DNA of 64,000 bases from an uncultured Alphaproteobacteria bacterium. Its GTDB lineage: Bacteria > Pseudomonadota > Alphaproteobacteria > RF32 > CAG-239. Position 1 is the first letter of the stretch; every line of letters starts with the position of its first letter. Under the pieces are notes generated by a model. That model did no database searches. It was not told the DNA's origin and saw nothing but the letters and a program-made list of their open reading frames with translations. Positions 1-8,838 of the stretch are shown piece after piece. Location of the stretch: positions 124,001 through 188,000 of the forward strand of contig CAKQRQ010000002.1 of the NCBI GenBank assembly GCA_934271465.1, written 5' to 3'. The translations under genes and the position numbers were made by a program.

Positions 1-425
1 AATCCCGCAAACACCCGTTCGCGAACTTGCTTCTTAGTCTCTCCGCCGGCAAAACACATATTCTCATACTTTCCTTCAGAACTGCGCCATTGCTGATATT
101 TTTCGCCAAACTTCTCCAAAATCTCGGTATAATGCAATCCTTCAATTTCACCGACATTCACCTCAACAAAACGCTCGTCGATTATAATCGGGACGCCCAA
201 GGACAAATTGGCCAATTTCGCGGTTTCCTGGGCTCTGACCAACGGAGAACAAACAATAACCTGAACCCCGCGGCCAACGAGTTTTTGACCAACCTCTCTG
301 GCTTGATCGCGCCCGAGTTCCGTCAAAACAGAATCATTGGTGCGCCCTTGCGTCCGGCCGGCCAAATTATAAGAGCTCTGTCCATGGCGGAATATATAGA
401 AATGTTTTGTTGCATTTTCAATCAC
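1..425 (-). CDS. Histidine phosphatase (phosphoglycerate mutase-like) family protein, 3' end outside window
   Basis: Reading leftward from a GTG at 425, the frame stays open to the window edge, so about 141 codons of the N-terminal part are seen. The catalytic signature F-RHGQSSYN lies at residues 12-19, followed by an LTELGRDQA segment and CSPLVRAQET, both typical of histidine phosphatases in which the RHG histidine is phosphorylated. The GTG overlaps the TGA of the upstream aminopeptidase gene (GTGA), which indicates translational coupling in a queH-peptidase-phosphatase operon. The substrate cannot be told from the sequence; cofactor-dependent mutase, sugar phosphatase and cobalamin-pathway phosphatase all share this fold. 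The gene is too AT-poor on the opposite strand to be confused with the antisense frame. Family is secure, specificity is not. Confidence 0.85.
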   Translation of the reverse strand, partial: MIENATKHFYIFRHGQSSYNLAGRTQGRTNDSVLTELGRDQAREVGQKLVGRGVQVIVCSPLVRAQETAKLANLSLGVPIIIDERFVEVNVGEIEGLHYTEILEKFGEKYQQWRSSEGKYENMCFAGGETKKQVRERVFAG

Positions 426-1342
426 TTAAGAGCGTCCCTTATTTCTTTGTTAATGATTTTTCTCAAAACAGCATTCGCATGCCCAAATGCCGGCACAATA
501 ACAAACCGCACCTTATTTAAGGCCTGCGCAACATCATAAGCGCCCTTAAACGGGCAAATCAGATCCAATCTGTCATGAACAATAAGTGTATCTATCTCTT
601 TGATTTTATGAATATTATCTAAAATTTCATTACCTTTCAAAAAGAAGTTATGCGACGCATAATGCATATAAACCCTCTGAGACGCCAATTCCAGTTCGGA
701 AATTTCTTTAAAATCAGAAAAAGCCGGCGCCATAGAGCCCAAAATACGCTCATACCTCCCATAACGGTTAACCGCCTGAAGCTGCTTGTCCAAATCGGAC
801 GACTGAATAAGGTCATTATAGTAAGCCTTTATTTTTCCTTTAGATTCTTTCTCCATTGCCTCGACAAATTCCGGATATATTTGCCGACAGGCGTCAAATT
901 CCCAATCCAAAAACGCTTTATTAGCCAGAAAGACCTGAGATAACAAAAGTTTAGACACCTTATCCGCGTTTTTTTCTGCCCACAAAAGCGCCAGAGTTGC
1001 TCCCCAAGACGCGCCCCAAACAACAATTTTTTGGTTGATTTTCAAATAATTGACAAGTCTTGTCGCATCATCAAGCAAATCCTGCGTGGTGTTCTTTTCC
1101 GTCTTGCCCAACGGCAGCGATCGTCCGCAGCCGCGTTGGTCAAACATAATCACGCGGTATTTTCTCAAATTGGCCAATTTGGCGCGCGCCTCTTTGAAAG
1201 AACCACCTGGACCGCCGTTAAACAGCAAAACCGGCAAACCCTTAGGATTGCCGAATTCGGCAAAATAAACCAAATGCCGGTCTTTTTCGGTCAAAAAACC
1301 GCTGTTAAAAGGTTTTGGCTCAAACCACTTATCCCAAAACAT
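422..1342 (-). CDS. pip: Prolyl aminopeptidase (proline iminopeptidase), alpha/beta hydrolase S33
   Basis: A 306 aa cytoplasmic alpha/beta hydrolase that should release N-terminal proline from peptides. The family marks are in order: the oxyanion-hole motif GGPGG near residue 44, DQRGCGRS near 69, the nucleophile elbow GASWGA near 111, the acid in RLDLICP near 258 and the histidine in AFGHA near 285. Length matches the family (about 310 aa). The usual GRYD before the acid reads HDRLD here, a mild departure. The start lies inside the 3' end of queH (14-base overlap) and the stop overlaps the next gene by four bases, so the three genes are probably cotranscribed. Confidence 0.85.
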   Translation of the reverse strand: MFWDKWFEPKPFNSGFLTEKDRHLVYFAEFGNPKGLPVLLFNGGPGGSFKEARAKLANLRKYRVIMFDQRGCGRSLPLGKTEKNTTQDLLDDATRLVNYLKINQKIVVWGASWGATLALLWAEKNADKVSKLLLSQVFLANKAFLDWEFDACRQIYPEFVEAMEKESKGKIKAYYNDLIQSSDLDKQLQAVNRYGRYERILGSMAPAFSDFKEISELELASQRVYMHYASHNFFLKGNEILDNIHKIKEIDTLIVHDRLDLICPFKGAYDVAQALNKVRFVIVPAFGHANAVLRKIINKEIRDALK

Positions 1343-1877
1343 TATCCGTTTCTCCCCGCGGATGGCATCCGCAATATGTTTGATTATACAAATTCAGTTC
1401 TTTAATCAGGCGCATTCTAAGCTCCTGCATACCGCCCTTGCGCCCTTCTATCTCCAGATACGGAAGCCCCGCCTTAAGCGCTTCGACCTGCGCCGCGCGG
1501 TTCACCTGATTAAGGTCCTTATACCGCGAGACGCCCAGAACGCTGGCCACAGCCTCAAACCCGTGGCTTTTGGCATAGTCAAAAGCCTTTTCAAGCCGCA
1601 TTCCGAAACAAATATCACACCTTTTGCCGCGTTCCGGCAGGTTTTCAAGCCCCTTTGTTAAGGCGCACCAGCGGTCGTTATCATAATCAAGTTCAATAAA
1701 ATCAACATTAAATTGTTCGCATAATCTCTTGTTTTCCAAGCATCTTTTTTGATATTCAGAAAAAGGGCGAATATTCGGATTATAAAACAAAACCGCAAAA
1801 TCGGCTTTATTTTCAGCCAATGTTTTAATGACGGCGCAAGAACATGGCGCGCAGCAAGAAAGTAGTAAAAAGCGCAT
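1329..1877 (-). CDS. queH: Epoxyqueuosine reductase QueH
   Basis: A 182 aa protein of the QueH (DUF208) family, which performs the last step of queuosine synthesis by reducing epoxyqueuosine in tRNA; it is the non-homologous alternative to QueG. Visible marks are the N-terminal CCAPC, the YNPNI segment, ERGKRCDICF and the C-terminal YCGC, which together supply the cysteines for the iron-sulfur and metal sites. The ATG at 1877 is preferred over the upstream frame start at 1913 because the CCAPC motif then sits close to the N-terminus as in homologues and AAGGA lies upstream. First gene of the operon with the aminopeptidase and the phosphatase. QueH is common in anaerobes and oxygen-poor niches. 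Confidence 0.9.
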   Translation of the reverse strand: MRFLLLSCCAPCSCAVIKTLAENKADFAVLFYNPNIRPFSEYQKRCLENKRLCEQFNVDFIELDYDNDRWCALTKGLENLPERGKRCDICFGMRLEKAFDYAKSHGFEAVASVLGVSRYKDLNQVNRAAQVEALKAGLPYLEIEGRKGGMQELRMRLIKELNLYNQTYCGCHPRGETDNVLG

Positions 1878-1955
1878 TTTATCTTGATTCCTTTTCTGTT
1901 CGGAGTATAACAAATCAGCAAGCGTTAATCAAATTTTATTTTGGGGTTATCAGCA

Positions 1956-2702
1956 ATGAAACAATTCAAAAAAATCGTAATTTTAACCGGTGCAGGCATC
2001 TCCGCCGAATCAGGGCTGGCAACTTTTCGCGCCTCAAACGGCCTGTGGAACAATCACCGCGTGGAAGATGTCGCCACGATTGAAGCTTTTGAGCGCAATC
2101 CGGCTTATGTCCACGCTTTTTATAACGAGCTCAAAACCGAACTGGTCAAAGCCAAGCCTAATGCGGCTCATCAGGCCATAACCCGGCTTCAAGACCTCTA
2201 CCCCGCCGAAATCAGCGTTGTAACCCAAAATGTGGACACTCTCCACGAAAAAGCCGGAAACAAAAACATTTACCATATTCACGGCCAAATCAATCAGGCG
2301 GTTTGCCTCAATTGCGGCCATATTCTTGAAACATTCGGCGATGTCGACACCCAAACCGTCTGCCCGACCTGCGGCATTCAGGGTATGATGAAACCGAATA
2401 TTGTGTTTTTCGGCGAAAATCTGCTGTGTATGGATAAGGTCGACACCCTGCTCAGAACCTGCGACTTATTTTTATCCGTCGGGACATCGGGCGTCGTCTT
2501 TCCGGCGGCTGCCTTTGTTCAAACAGCCAAATATTATGGCGCCGAAACCTATGAATTCAATCTGGAGCCGACATCAAACAATTTTTATTTTGACAAGCAT
2601 ATTTTCGGTCCCGCCGGAACAACCCTGCCAGCCTTTGTTGATGAGATGATTCGCTCTCTCAAAAACGGCGGTGCTGCTCCCAATTCCAAGCCGTGCGAAT
2701 AA
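1956..2702 (+). CDS. cobB: NAD-dependent protein deacylase (sirtuin, CobB-like)
   Basis: A 248 aa sirtuin that removes acyl groups from lysines with NAD+. Motifs: GAGISAESGLATFR near residue 12, TQNVDTLH near 95, the catalytic HG near 113, a four-cysteine zinc site (CLNC...CPTC) and NIVFFGE, GTSG for NAD binding. ATG at 1956 is chosen because GGGG lies ten bases upstream; a TTG at 1941 would add five residues. In the segment matching the desuccinylase pocket of E. coli CobB (Y-x-x-R), this protein reads Y-N-E-L, so the arginine that binds succinyl groups appears to be leucine. It ends in convergent overlap with galE. Confidence 0.9.
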   Translation: MKQFKKIVILTGAGISAESGLATFRASNGLWNNHRVEDVATIEAFERNPAYVHAFYNELKTELVKAKPNAAHQAITRLQDLYPAEISVVTQNVDTLHEKAGNKNIYHIHGQINQAVCLNCGHILETFGDVDTQTVCPTCGIQGMMKPNIVFFGENLLCMDKVDTLLRTCDLFLSVGTSGVVFPAAAFVQTAKYYGAETYEFNLEPTSNNFYFDKHIFGPAGTTLPAFVDEMIRSLKNGGAAPNSKPCE

Positions 2703-3630
2703 TATCCTCTATGTTGAGATATTTCGGAATCCAGCCCAAAATCTGACGAGCCAACCGATTATCGGCATAAAGTTTTGCCGGATCGCCCGCACGGCGTTCC
2801 GAAACAACCATCGGACATTTTTTACCGCAAACCTTCTCGGCGGCGCGGATAATCTCCATCACAGAAGTCGGGATCCCTGTCCCCAAATTGACACAACCTT
2901 GAAATTCATCAAGCTTTTCAAGCGCCAACCTGTGCGCCTCGGCCAAATCCGCCACATGAATATAATCTCTCAAACAAGTGCCGTCCGGCGTGTCATAGTC
3001 CGTGCCGAACACTTTAATATTTTCTCTCTTCCCCGACACAGCCTGCAAAACCAGCGGAATCAAATGGCTTTCGGGCGAATGGCTCTCACCGATAAGCCCG
3101 CTCTCATCAGCACCTGCCGCATTAAAATAGCGCAGCGCAATATATTTAAGCCCGTAAGCCTTGCGGTAATCTTCAAAAATCTTCTCAATCACAAACTTTG
3201 TCTGGCCGTAAGGATTAATCGGCTGCTGCGGATGATGTTCGTCCATCGGCACGGCAACGGGATTGCCGTAAGTGGCGCAAGTGCTCGAAAAAACGATTTT
3301 ATGAACGCCGTGCGCCCGCATGCTATCCAGCAGATTAAGAGTTCCGACAACATTATTGCGGTAATATTTAGCCGGATCCGTCACGCTTTCGCCCACAAGC
3401 GAAAAAGCCGCAAAATGAACAACCGCCTCAACGTCATGCGTATCAAACATCTTGTCCAAAGAGCCCTTGTCCAGCAAATCCGCCTCAACAAGTTCCGCAT
3501 CTAACACAGCCTCTTTGTGCCCTGTCGCCAGATTATCCGCAGCAAAAGCGTCAAACCCGCGCGCTCTCAAATGTTTCAATGTATGCGAGCCGATATAACC
3601 GGCGCCGCCCATAACCAAAACTTGTTTCAT
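2659..3630 (-). CDS. galE: UDP-glucose 4-epimerase
   Basis: A 323 aa extended short-chain dehydrogenase that interconverts UDP-glucose and UDP-galactose, feeding envelope polysaccharide synthesis. It has the NAD-binding GGAGYIGSH at the N-terminus, SSTCATYG near residue 124 and the catalytic pair in YGQTK near 148. The usual YGxSK reads YGQTK. The length is close to bacterial GalE (about 330). The start overlaps the stop of the upstream ftsK-like gene by four bases (ATGA), so the two are coupled, an unusual pairing. The 3' end overlaps the convergent sirtuin gene by 44 bases. Confidence 0.93.
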   Translation of the reverse strand: MKQVLVMGGAGYIGSHTLKHLRARGFDAFAADNLATGHKEAVLDAELVEADLLDKGSLDKMFDTHDVEAVVHFAAFSLVGESVTDPAKYYRNNVVGTLNLLDSMRAHGVHKIVFSSTCATYGNPVAVPMDEHHPQQPINPYGQTKFVIEKIFEDYRKAYGLKYIALRYFNAAGADESGLIGESHSPESHLIPLVLQAVSGKRENIKVFGTDYDTPDGTCLRDYIHVADLAEAHRLALEKLDEFQGCVNLGTGIPTSVMEIIRAAEKVCGKKCPMVVSERRAGDPAKLYADNRLARQILGWIPKYLNIEDIIRTAWNWEQHRRF

Positions 3631-4862
3631 CTGCGTTTGCCCTTTCCGAAAAATGTTTTAATTCCCCACTTGAGCATGGACAACACCCAAGAAATAATGG
3701 TTTTGCGTTCACCGCTTTTGAGCGAACACCAAAATTCAAAAACACAATTCTTTTTAACCGGAATATTCTCAACAGCGCCTGTTCTGCCGATTTTGTCTTC
3801 CGCTTTCTTTTTCAAAGGCTTGACTTCCGCGCGATAAGGCTTGAGCAGCTCGGTAATCTGCTCGTCCGTTGCATAAGCGCCGTGAACACGTTTCAAGCTC
3901 CCGTCACCGGCCAAAAACAACGCATCTCCGCGTCCGATTAAATCTTCCGCGCCCGTAGCGTCCAAAATTGTTCGGGAATCTGCGCTTGAGGCCACTTTAT
4001 AGGCCAGTCTTGTCGGAAAATTGGCCTTCAGCACCCCTGTCACAACATCGACCGACGGACGCTGCGTCGCCATAATCAGGTGAATTCCGGCCGCGCGCGC
4101 CTTTTGAGCCAGCCGCTGAACCAAAGCCGAAACCTTTTTATCGGCCGCCATCAGATCGGCAAACTCATCAATCACACAAACAAGATACGGAAGTTTTTTT
4201 CCCTCGCCGGACAGATTATAATCGGCAATGTTTTTGGTCAGGCTTTCTTCAAACAACCCATACCGCCGCTCCATCTCGTCAACCAGACTTTGCAAAGCCT
4301 CGACCGCGTCCGCCGTCTCGGTTACAACGGGCATCAGCATATATTTCTGGTTATTATAAGTCGCAAATTCGATACGTTTGGGGTCAATCATCACCAACTT
4401 GAGTTCTTGCGGCGTTTTGCGGGCAATCAAAGACAAAACAAAACTATTAAGCCCGACGGATTTTCCCGATCCGGTCGTTCCCGCCACAAGCAAATGCGGC
4501 ATTTTGGCCAAATCCGCAAATTGCGGCACGCCTCTGATATCAACACCCAGACAAATCGGCAAAGCCCCTTTGGCCTGCCCAAATGCCTCTGAATTCAGCA
4601 ATTTTACAAAATCGACCGTCTCCGGCTGCGTCCGAGGAAATTCAAACCCGAGATTCTTTGTCCCCTCAATCGGTTCCGCTCTCAGCGAGGCAACACCGAG
4701 TTCCCGCGCCGCATCAGGCAAAACCGCCGAAATATTCTTGAACTTTGTGCCGACCTCGGGCTCAAATTCAATAATATCCAACAACGGCCCCTGAAAAGTC
4801 TGCCGCACAGCGCCTTTGATTCCATAATGAGAAAGAGCTTGTGTCAAATCATCTTGCAACAT
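3627..4862 (-). CDS. Short soluble FtsK/SpoIIIE-type DNA translocase motor
   Basis: A 411 aa protein holding only the alpha-beta motor of FtsK: Walker A AGTTGSGKSVG at residues 127-137, Walker B VCVIDEFADL near 228-237, and the conserved run MATQRPSVDVVTGVLKANFP. It lacks the four membrane spans and linker of cell-division FtsK (usually 700-1300 aa) and has no recognisable C-terminal winged-helix gamma domain that reads polar KOPS sites. Instead the last 60 residues are basic and end with an amphipathic, hydrophobic stretch (TIISWVLSMLKWGIKTFF) that could touch the membrane. GAGGG precedes the ATG. It could be a second, specialised translocase or the product of a split gene; no FtsK N-terminal part is seen upstream. 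Confidence 0.8.
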   Translation of the reverse strand: MLQDDLTQALSHYGIKGAVRQTFQGPLLDIIEFEPEVGTKFKNISAVLPDAARELGVASLRAEPIEGTKNLGFEFPRTQPETVDFVKLLNSEAFGQAKGALPICLGVDIRGVPQFADLAKMPHLLVAGTTGSGKSVGLNSFVLSLIARKTPQELKLVMIDPKRIEFATYNNQKYMLMPVVTETADAVEALQSLVDEMERRYGLFEESLTKNIADYNLSGEGKKLPYLVCVIDEFADLMAADKKVSALVQRLAQKARAAGIHLIMATQRPSVDVVTGVLKANFPTRLAYKVASSADSRTILDATGAEDLIGRGDALFLAGDGSLKRVHGAYATDEQITELLKPYRAEVKPLKKKAEDKIGRTGAVENIPVKKNCVFEFWCSLKSGERKTIISWVLSMLKWGIKTFFGKGKRR

Positions 4863-5025
4863 CTGTTTTATCCCTCAAATAAATATCTTATATAATAAGG
4901 AACGGCCCAAAATTAAGCAAGAATAAAAAAGACATTTTATACCGGAGATAAAAATTTTCCGCTTTACAAATCAAATTTAAGGAACTAAAACCCTTTGGAA
5001 CAAAAAAATAAGAAAGAGGGTAAAG

Positions 5026-6417
5026 ATGATAAAAGATTTAACAAGAGGCACCCCGATTAAACTGATAGCCTGGTTTGCGCTGCCGATTTTAATCGGAAAT
5101 ATTTTTCAGCAACTGTTTCAAATTTCGGATATTTTGATTGTCGGACGGTTGCTCGGGGTCAAATCTCTGGCGGCGGTCGGCTCAAGCGCGCCTATCTTCT
5201 TTGTCTTCTTGATGGTAGCTTTCGGCTTTACCGCAGGATTGACCATCATCACGGCGCAGCGATTCGGCGCGCGCGATGTCACGGGAATAAAGTCATCGGT
5301 TTTTCATTCGCTGCTGGCAAGCTTTGTCCTGAGCCTTTTTATCTGCGGAATCTTGATCTTCTTCCTCAAGCCCCTGCTCCGGCTGATGAACGTTCCTGAA
5401 GAAATTATGGAAGAATCTTACACTTTTATGTTCATCTTGGGGCTGTCGGTTGTGCCGATTGTGCTTTACAACCTGTTGTCTGGTTTTATCAGAGCCTTAG
5501 GCGATTCAAAAACGCCGCTTTATTTCTTAATCGCCTCGTCTCTTTTAAATATTGCGTTCAACATGCTGTTTATCTATGGCATGGGGCTGGGCGTTGAAGG
5601 ATCGGCCGGCGGCACTTTTGTATCCATGACCTTGAGCGCGCTAGCCTGCATTTGGATTATCGAGGTCAAATTTCCTCTCCTCAAAATCACCAAAACCGAC
5701 TGCAAATACAATCACGACTTTATGATGGAGCACCTCAAAGTCGCCGTGCCGATGGCTTTTCAGTTTTCCATTCTCGGCGTCAGCATTATGATTGTCCAAA
5801 GCGTCTGCAATTCGTTCGGAACAGATGTCATTGCGGGCTTTACGGCGGCGCTGCGCATTGAACAGATCTCAACCCAGCCGCTGTTTGCCTTGGGTATTGC
5901 CTTTGCGACCTATGCCGCCCAAAATTACGGCGCGGCGCTTCTCAAACGTATTCGTCAAGGCGTCAGACAATGCCTGATAACCTGTTTGATTATGAGCATT
6001 TTGATAAGCCTCGGCGTCCGCTTTTACGGCTCGACGCTTGTTTCGGCTTTTATTGAGGGTGGAGATGAAAAAATTGTCCACATCGGACAGCAATACCTGA
6101 TGATAAGCACCTTCTTTTACTTCTTTCTCTCTTGCATTTTTATCGCCCGCAACGCGCTCCAGGGCATGGGACGGACAATTATCCCGCTGCTCTCCGGCGT
6201 GATTGAGTTGGTGATGCGTTCTGTCGCGGCTTTTTATCTGGCAAAAACAATCGGCTACATCGGAATCTTCTGGGCCGGCCCTATTGCCTGGCTTGGCGGC
6301 GGCGTTGTGGTCTGTGTCGGATATTGGGTTGTTATCAGAGGGCTCAAACCACGGGATATGCGCGAAATCTTTACCAAAAAGCATTTGGCGCACCAATCCG
6401 GAAACCTGCCGGAATAA
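5026..6417 (+). CDS. MATE family efflux transporter
   Basis: A 463 aa inner-membrane protein with about twelve hydrophobic segments in two similar halves, beginning with the MATE opening (LTRGTPIKLIAWFALPILIGN) and the VGRLLGVKSLAAVG region. MATE proteins export drugs or metabolites in exchange for Na+ or H+. AGAGGG lies ten bases before the ATG. It is transcribed away from the ftsK-like gene across a 163-base AT-rich gap. The substrate cannot be predicted; the sequence is nearer to the bacterial DinF/uncharacterised branch than to NorM by eye. Confidence 0.9.
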   Translation: MIKDLTRGTPIKLIAWFALPILIGNIFQQLFQISDILIVGRLLGVKSLAAVGSSAPIFFVFLMVAFGFTAGLTIITAQRFGARDVTGIKSSVFHSLLASFVLSLFICGILIFFLKPLLRLMNVPEEIMEESYTFMFILGLSVVPIVLYNLLSGFIRALGDSKTPLYFLIASSLLNIAFNMLFIYGMGLGVEGSAGGTFVSMTLSALACIWIIEVKFPLLKITKTDCKYNHDFMMEHLKVAVPMAFQFSILGVSIMIVQSVCNSFGTDVIAGFTAALRIEQISTQPLFALGIAFATYAAQNYGAALLKRIRQGVRQCLITCLIMSILISLGVRFYGSTLVSAFIEGGDEKIVHIGQQYLMISTFFYFFLSCIFIARNALQGMGRTIIPLLSGVIELVMRSVAAFYLAKTIGYIGIFWAGPIAWLGGGVVVCVGYWVVIRGLKPRDMREIFTKKHLAHQSGNLPE

Positions 6418-6420
6418 ACG

Positions 6421-6600
6421 TTATTCCGTTTCTTTTTTCTTTAAAAGATACACAAGCTTTTGAAGGGCTTTGGCCTGCATGTCTTTTTCGGACAGCCCGA
6501 CCGGAACAACGACCACAGCCTCCGTTTGGGTTTCGGTATCAATAGCCGTCACCTTGACGCAAGCCCCTTGTCGGACATATTCAAACAAAACCTCTGCCAT
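6421..6600 (-). CDS. Small conserved 59 aa protein downstream of parC
   Basis: A complete 59-codon frame from ATG at 6600 to TAA at 6421, three bases after the parC stop. The protein begins MAEVLFEYVRQGACVKVTAI, continues with DTETQTEA and ends in a lysine-rich helix. The pattern (EFxxxGxxVKVTAID, short beta section then a C-terminal helix) resembles a small protein often annotated in Alphaproteobacteria (possibly DUF6898); that family link is from memory. Its position as third gene of recO-parC and the lack of any gap argue that it is real. Function unknown. Confidence 0.7.
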   Translation of the reverse strand: MAEVLFEYVRQGACVKVTAIDTETQTEAVVVVPVGLSEKDMQAKALQKLVYLLKKKETE

Positions 6601-6603
6601 AAG

Positions 6604-8829
6604 CTATTTCAAAAATTTACCTGTTTTCGGAAAACCAAACGGCGCCAATTTGCCGACCTGAGCCCGATGCCCGAGCCATGTCATCAAATCTTTTTCGGTG
6701 CTGACGCCCCCTGCCCGATTATAGCTGAAGCCGTCCGCCTCGTTAAAGATTTGGATATCGCACAAACCGCCGTCTTTATATTTTTGGAGGCAAACGCCGT
6801 GGCCGCGCGCCATTGTGGGAACTTCCTCCAGCTTAAAGACCAAAATCTTGCGGTTATCGCCGACCGTGGCAACCATATCGCCGCAAATCTTTTTGCAAAA
6901 CATCGTCTTTTCGCCCTCGGCGACATTCATAATCTTGCGCCCTTGTCTGGTCTGCGCAATCAGGTGGTTTTCATCAACAACAAAACCATATCCTCTATCC
7001 GAGGCAATCAGATAAGACGCTTTGGGCTCAAACACAAACATATCCGTAATCGTGTCATTATTGGACAAATCAATCATCAAGCGCAGCGGCTGCCCGAACC
7101 CTCGTCCCGAGGGAATATCGCAGGCATTGATATTAAAGAACTTGCCCGACGAATCAAACAAAACAATCTTGTCCGTCGTCTGCGCATGAATCGCAAACAG
7201 CAGACTGTCGTCATCTTTAAATTTGAACTCGTCCGTCAAAGGAACATATCCCTTCATGCAGCGCATCCAGCCTTTTTCGGACAAAATGACCGTGAGGGGT
7301 TCTTTTTCGACCATAGCCTCAATCGAAATATCAATCGCGTCGACATCGACCTCGGCAAATTCCGTGCGGCGGCGTCCCAAAGCCGTTTTTTTGCCGAATT
7401 TTTCTCTGATTTGCTTAATTTCTTCGGCAACTTTCTGCCAACGCAGATTTTCATCAGCCATCAAAGCGTCAAGCTCCGTTTTCTCAGCAGTCAGATCGTC
7501 GAATTCCTTGCGGATATCAGCTTCTTCAAGCTTGCGCAGATTGCGCAGTTTCATATTAAGGATAGATTCAGCCTGAACATCGCTCAACTGAAATTCGGCA
7601 ATCATTTTGGCCTTAGGCTCGTCTTCTTCGCGAATAATGCGGATAATCTCGTCCAAATTCAGATAAGCAATCAAATACCCCGACAAAATCTCAAGCCGGT
7701 TGACAATTTTTTCCAATCTGTGATTAGTGCGGCGCTCCAATACCTTGAGGCGGTGGTTTAAAAACTCGCGTAAAACCTCGGCAATGCTCATCACGCGGGG
7801 CACGCCGTCCGAATCCAACACATTCATATTCATGCTGAATTTGGATTCAAGCTCTGTATTCTTAAACAAAAGCTCCATCAGCATCGCCGCGTCGACATTG
7901 CGGTTTTTGGGCTCCAAAACAATGCGGACGTCATGCGCGGATTCATCACGAACATCAGCCAAAAGCGGCAATTTTTTATCCAAAAGCAGCTGAGCGATAT
8001 GTTCAATCAATTTGGATTTGATGACCTGATACGGAATCTCGGTCACGACAATTTGATATTGCCCCATACCGAGATCTTCTTTTTCCCATTTGGCGCGAAT
8101 TCTAAAATTGCCTTTTCCGGTGGTGTAAGCGTCCAAAATCGAGGCAAATTTATCAACAATAATGCCGCCTGTCGGAAAATCTGGACCTTTAATTTTGCGC
8201 ACAAGGCTTTCAATCGTCGCATCGGGCTTTTCAATCATCAACAACAGCGCGTCGCAGACTTCAGCCAAATTGTGCGGCGGAATATTTGTCGCCATACCCA
8301 CGGCAATACCGTTTGATCCGTTGCACAACAGGTTCGGCACGGCGCCGGGCATCACAACGGGCTCTTGTTCCTCGCCGTCATACGTATCTCTGAAATCAAC
8401 CGCGTCTTCGCTCAACCCGTCCATCAGCGCAACGGCAAACTCCGTCAGGCGCGCCTCGGTATATCGCATGGCCGCCGGACTGTCGCCGTCAATATTTCCA
8501 AAGTTGCCCTGCCCGTCAACCAGCGGATAGCGCACCGAAAAATCCTGCGCCAAGCGGCACATAGCCCCATAAACAGAGCTGTCGCCGTGCGGATGGTATT
8601 TACCGATAACATCGCCCACAACGCGCGCGCATTTCTTAAAACCGGACTTAGGATCCAAATGCAGCTGGCGCATGGCATACAGCAGACGCCGATGCACCGG
8701 CTTGAGCCCGTCGCGCACATCAGGCAGCGACCGCGACACAATCGTCGACATCGCATAAGACAAATAGCGGCTGCTCAACTCTTCGGCCAGTTGAACCGTT
8801 TTAATTTTTTCTTCGGTAACTTCAGTCAT
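6604..8829 (-). CDS. parC: DNA topoisomerase IV subunit A
   Basis: A 741 aa type IIA topoisomerase subunit that decatenates daughter chromosomes with ParE. The N-terminal winged-helix region has the quinolone region GKYHPHGDSSVYGAM near residues 75-89, the active-site tyrosine in AAMRYTEARL near 122, a long coiled-coil and a C-terminal beta-pinwheel (about 500-741). Its length fits ParC (about 750) rather than GyrA (about 870), and the canonical GyrA box is not seen. At the site matching E. coli ParC Ser80 it has serine; at the Glu84 site it has glycine. It follows recO by nine bases. Confidence 0.93.
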   Translation of the reverse strand: MTEVTEEKIKTVQLAEELSSRYLSYAMSTIVSRSLPDVRDGLKPVHRRLLYAMRQLHLDPKSGFKKCARVVGDVIGKYHPHGDSSVYGAMCRLAQDFSVRYPLVDGQGNFGNIDGDSPAAMRYTEARLTEFAVALMDGLSEDAVDFRDTYDGEEQEPVVMPGAVPNLLCNGSNGIAVGMATNIPPHNLAEVCDALLLMIEKPDATIESLVRKIKGPDFPTGGIIVDKFASILDAYTTGKGNFRIRAKWEKEDLGMGQYQIVVTEIPYQVIKSKLIEHIAQLLLDKKLPLLADVRDESAHDVRIVLEPKNRNVDAAMLMELLFKNTELESKFSMNMNVLDSDGVPRVMSIAEVLREFLNHRLKVLERRTNHRLEKIVNRLEILSGYLIAYLNLDEIIRIIREEDEPKAKMIAEFQLSDVQAESILNMKLRNLRKLEEADIRKEFDDLTAEKTELDALMADENLRWQKVAEEIKQIREKFGKKTALGRRRTEFAEVDVDAIDISIEAMVEKEPLTVILSEKGWMRCMKGYVPLTDEFKFKDDDSLLFAIHAQTTDKIVLFDSSGKFFNINACDIPSGRGFGQPLRLMIDLSNNDTITDMFVFEPKASYLIASDRGYGFVVDENHLIAQTRQGRKIMNVAEGEKTMFCKKICGDMVATVGDNRKILVFKLEEVPTMARGHGVCLQKYKDGGLCDIQIFNEADGFSYNRAGGVSTEKDLMTWLGHRAQVGKLAPFGFPKTGKFLK

Positions 8830-8838
8830 CGGGTATTC

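Noticed and set aside
6460..7761. Long open frame (433 codons) on the plus strand opposite parC
   Set aside because: It is antisense to a conserved gene, its residue composition is that of a shadow frame, and parC explains the sequence fully.
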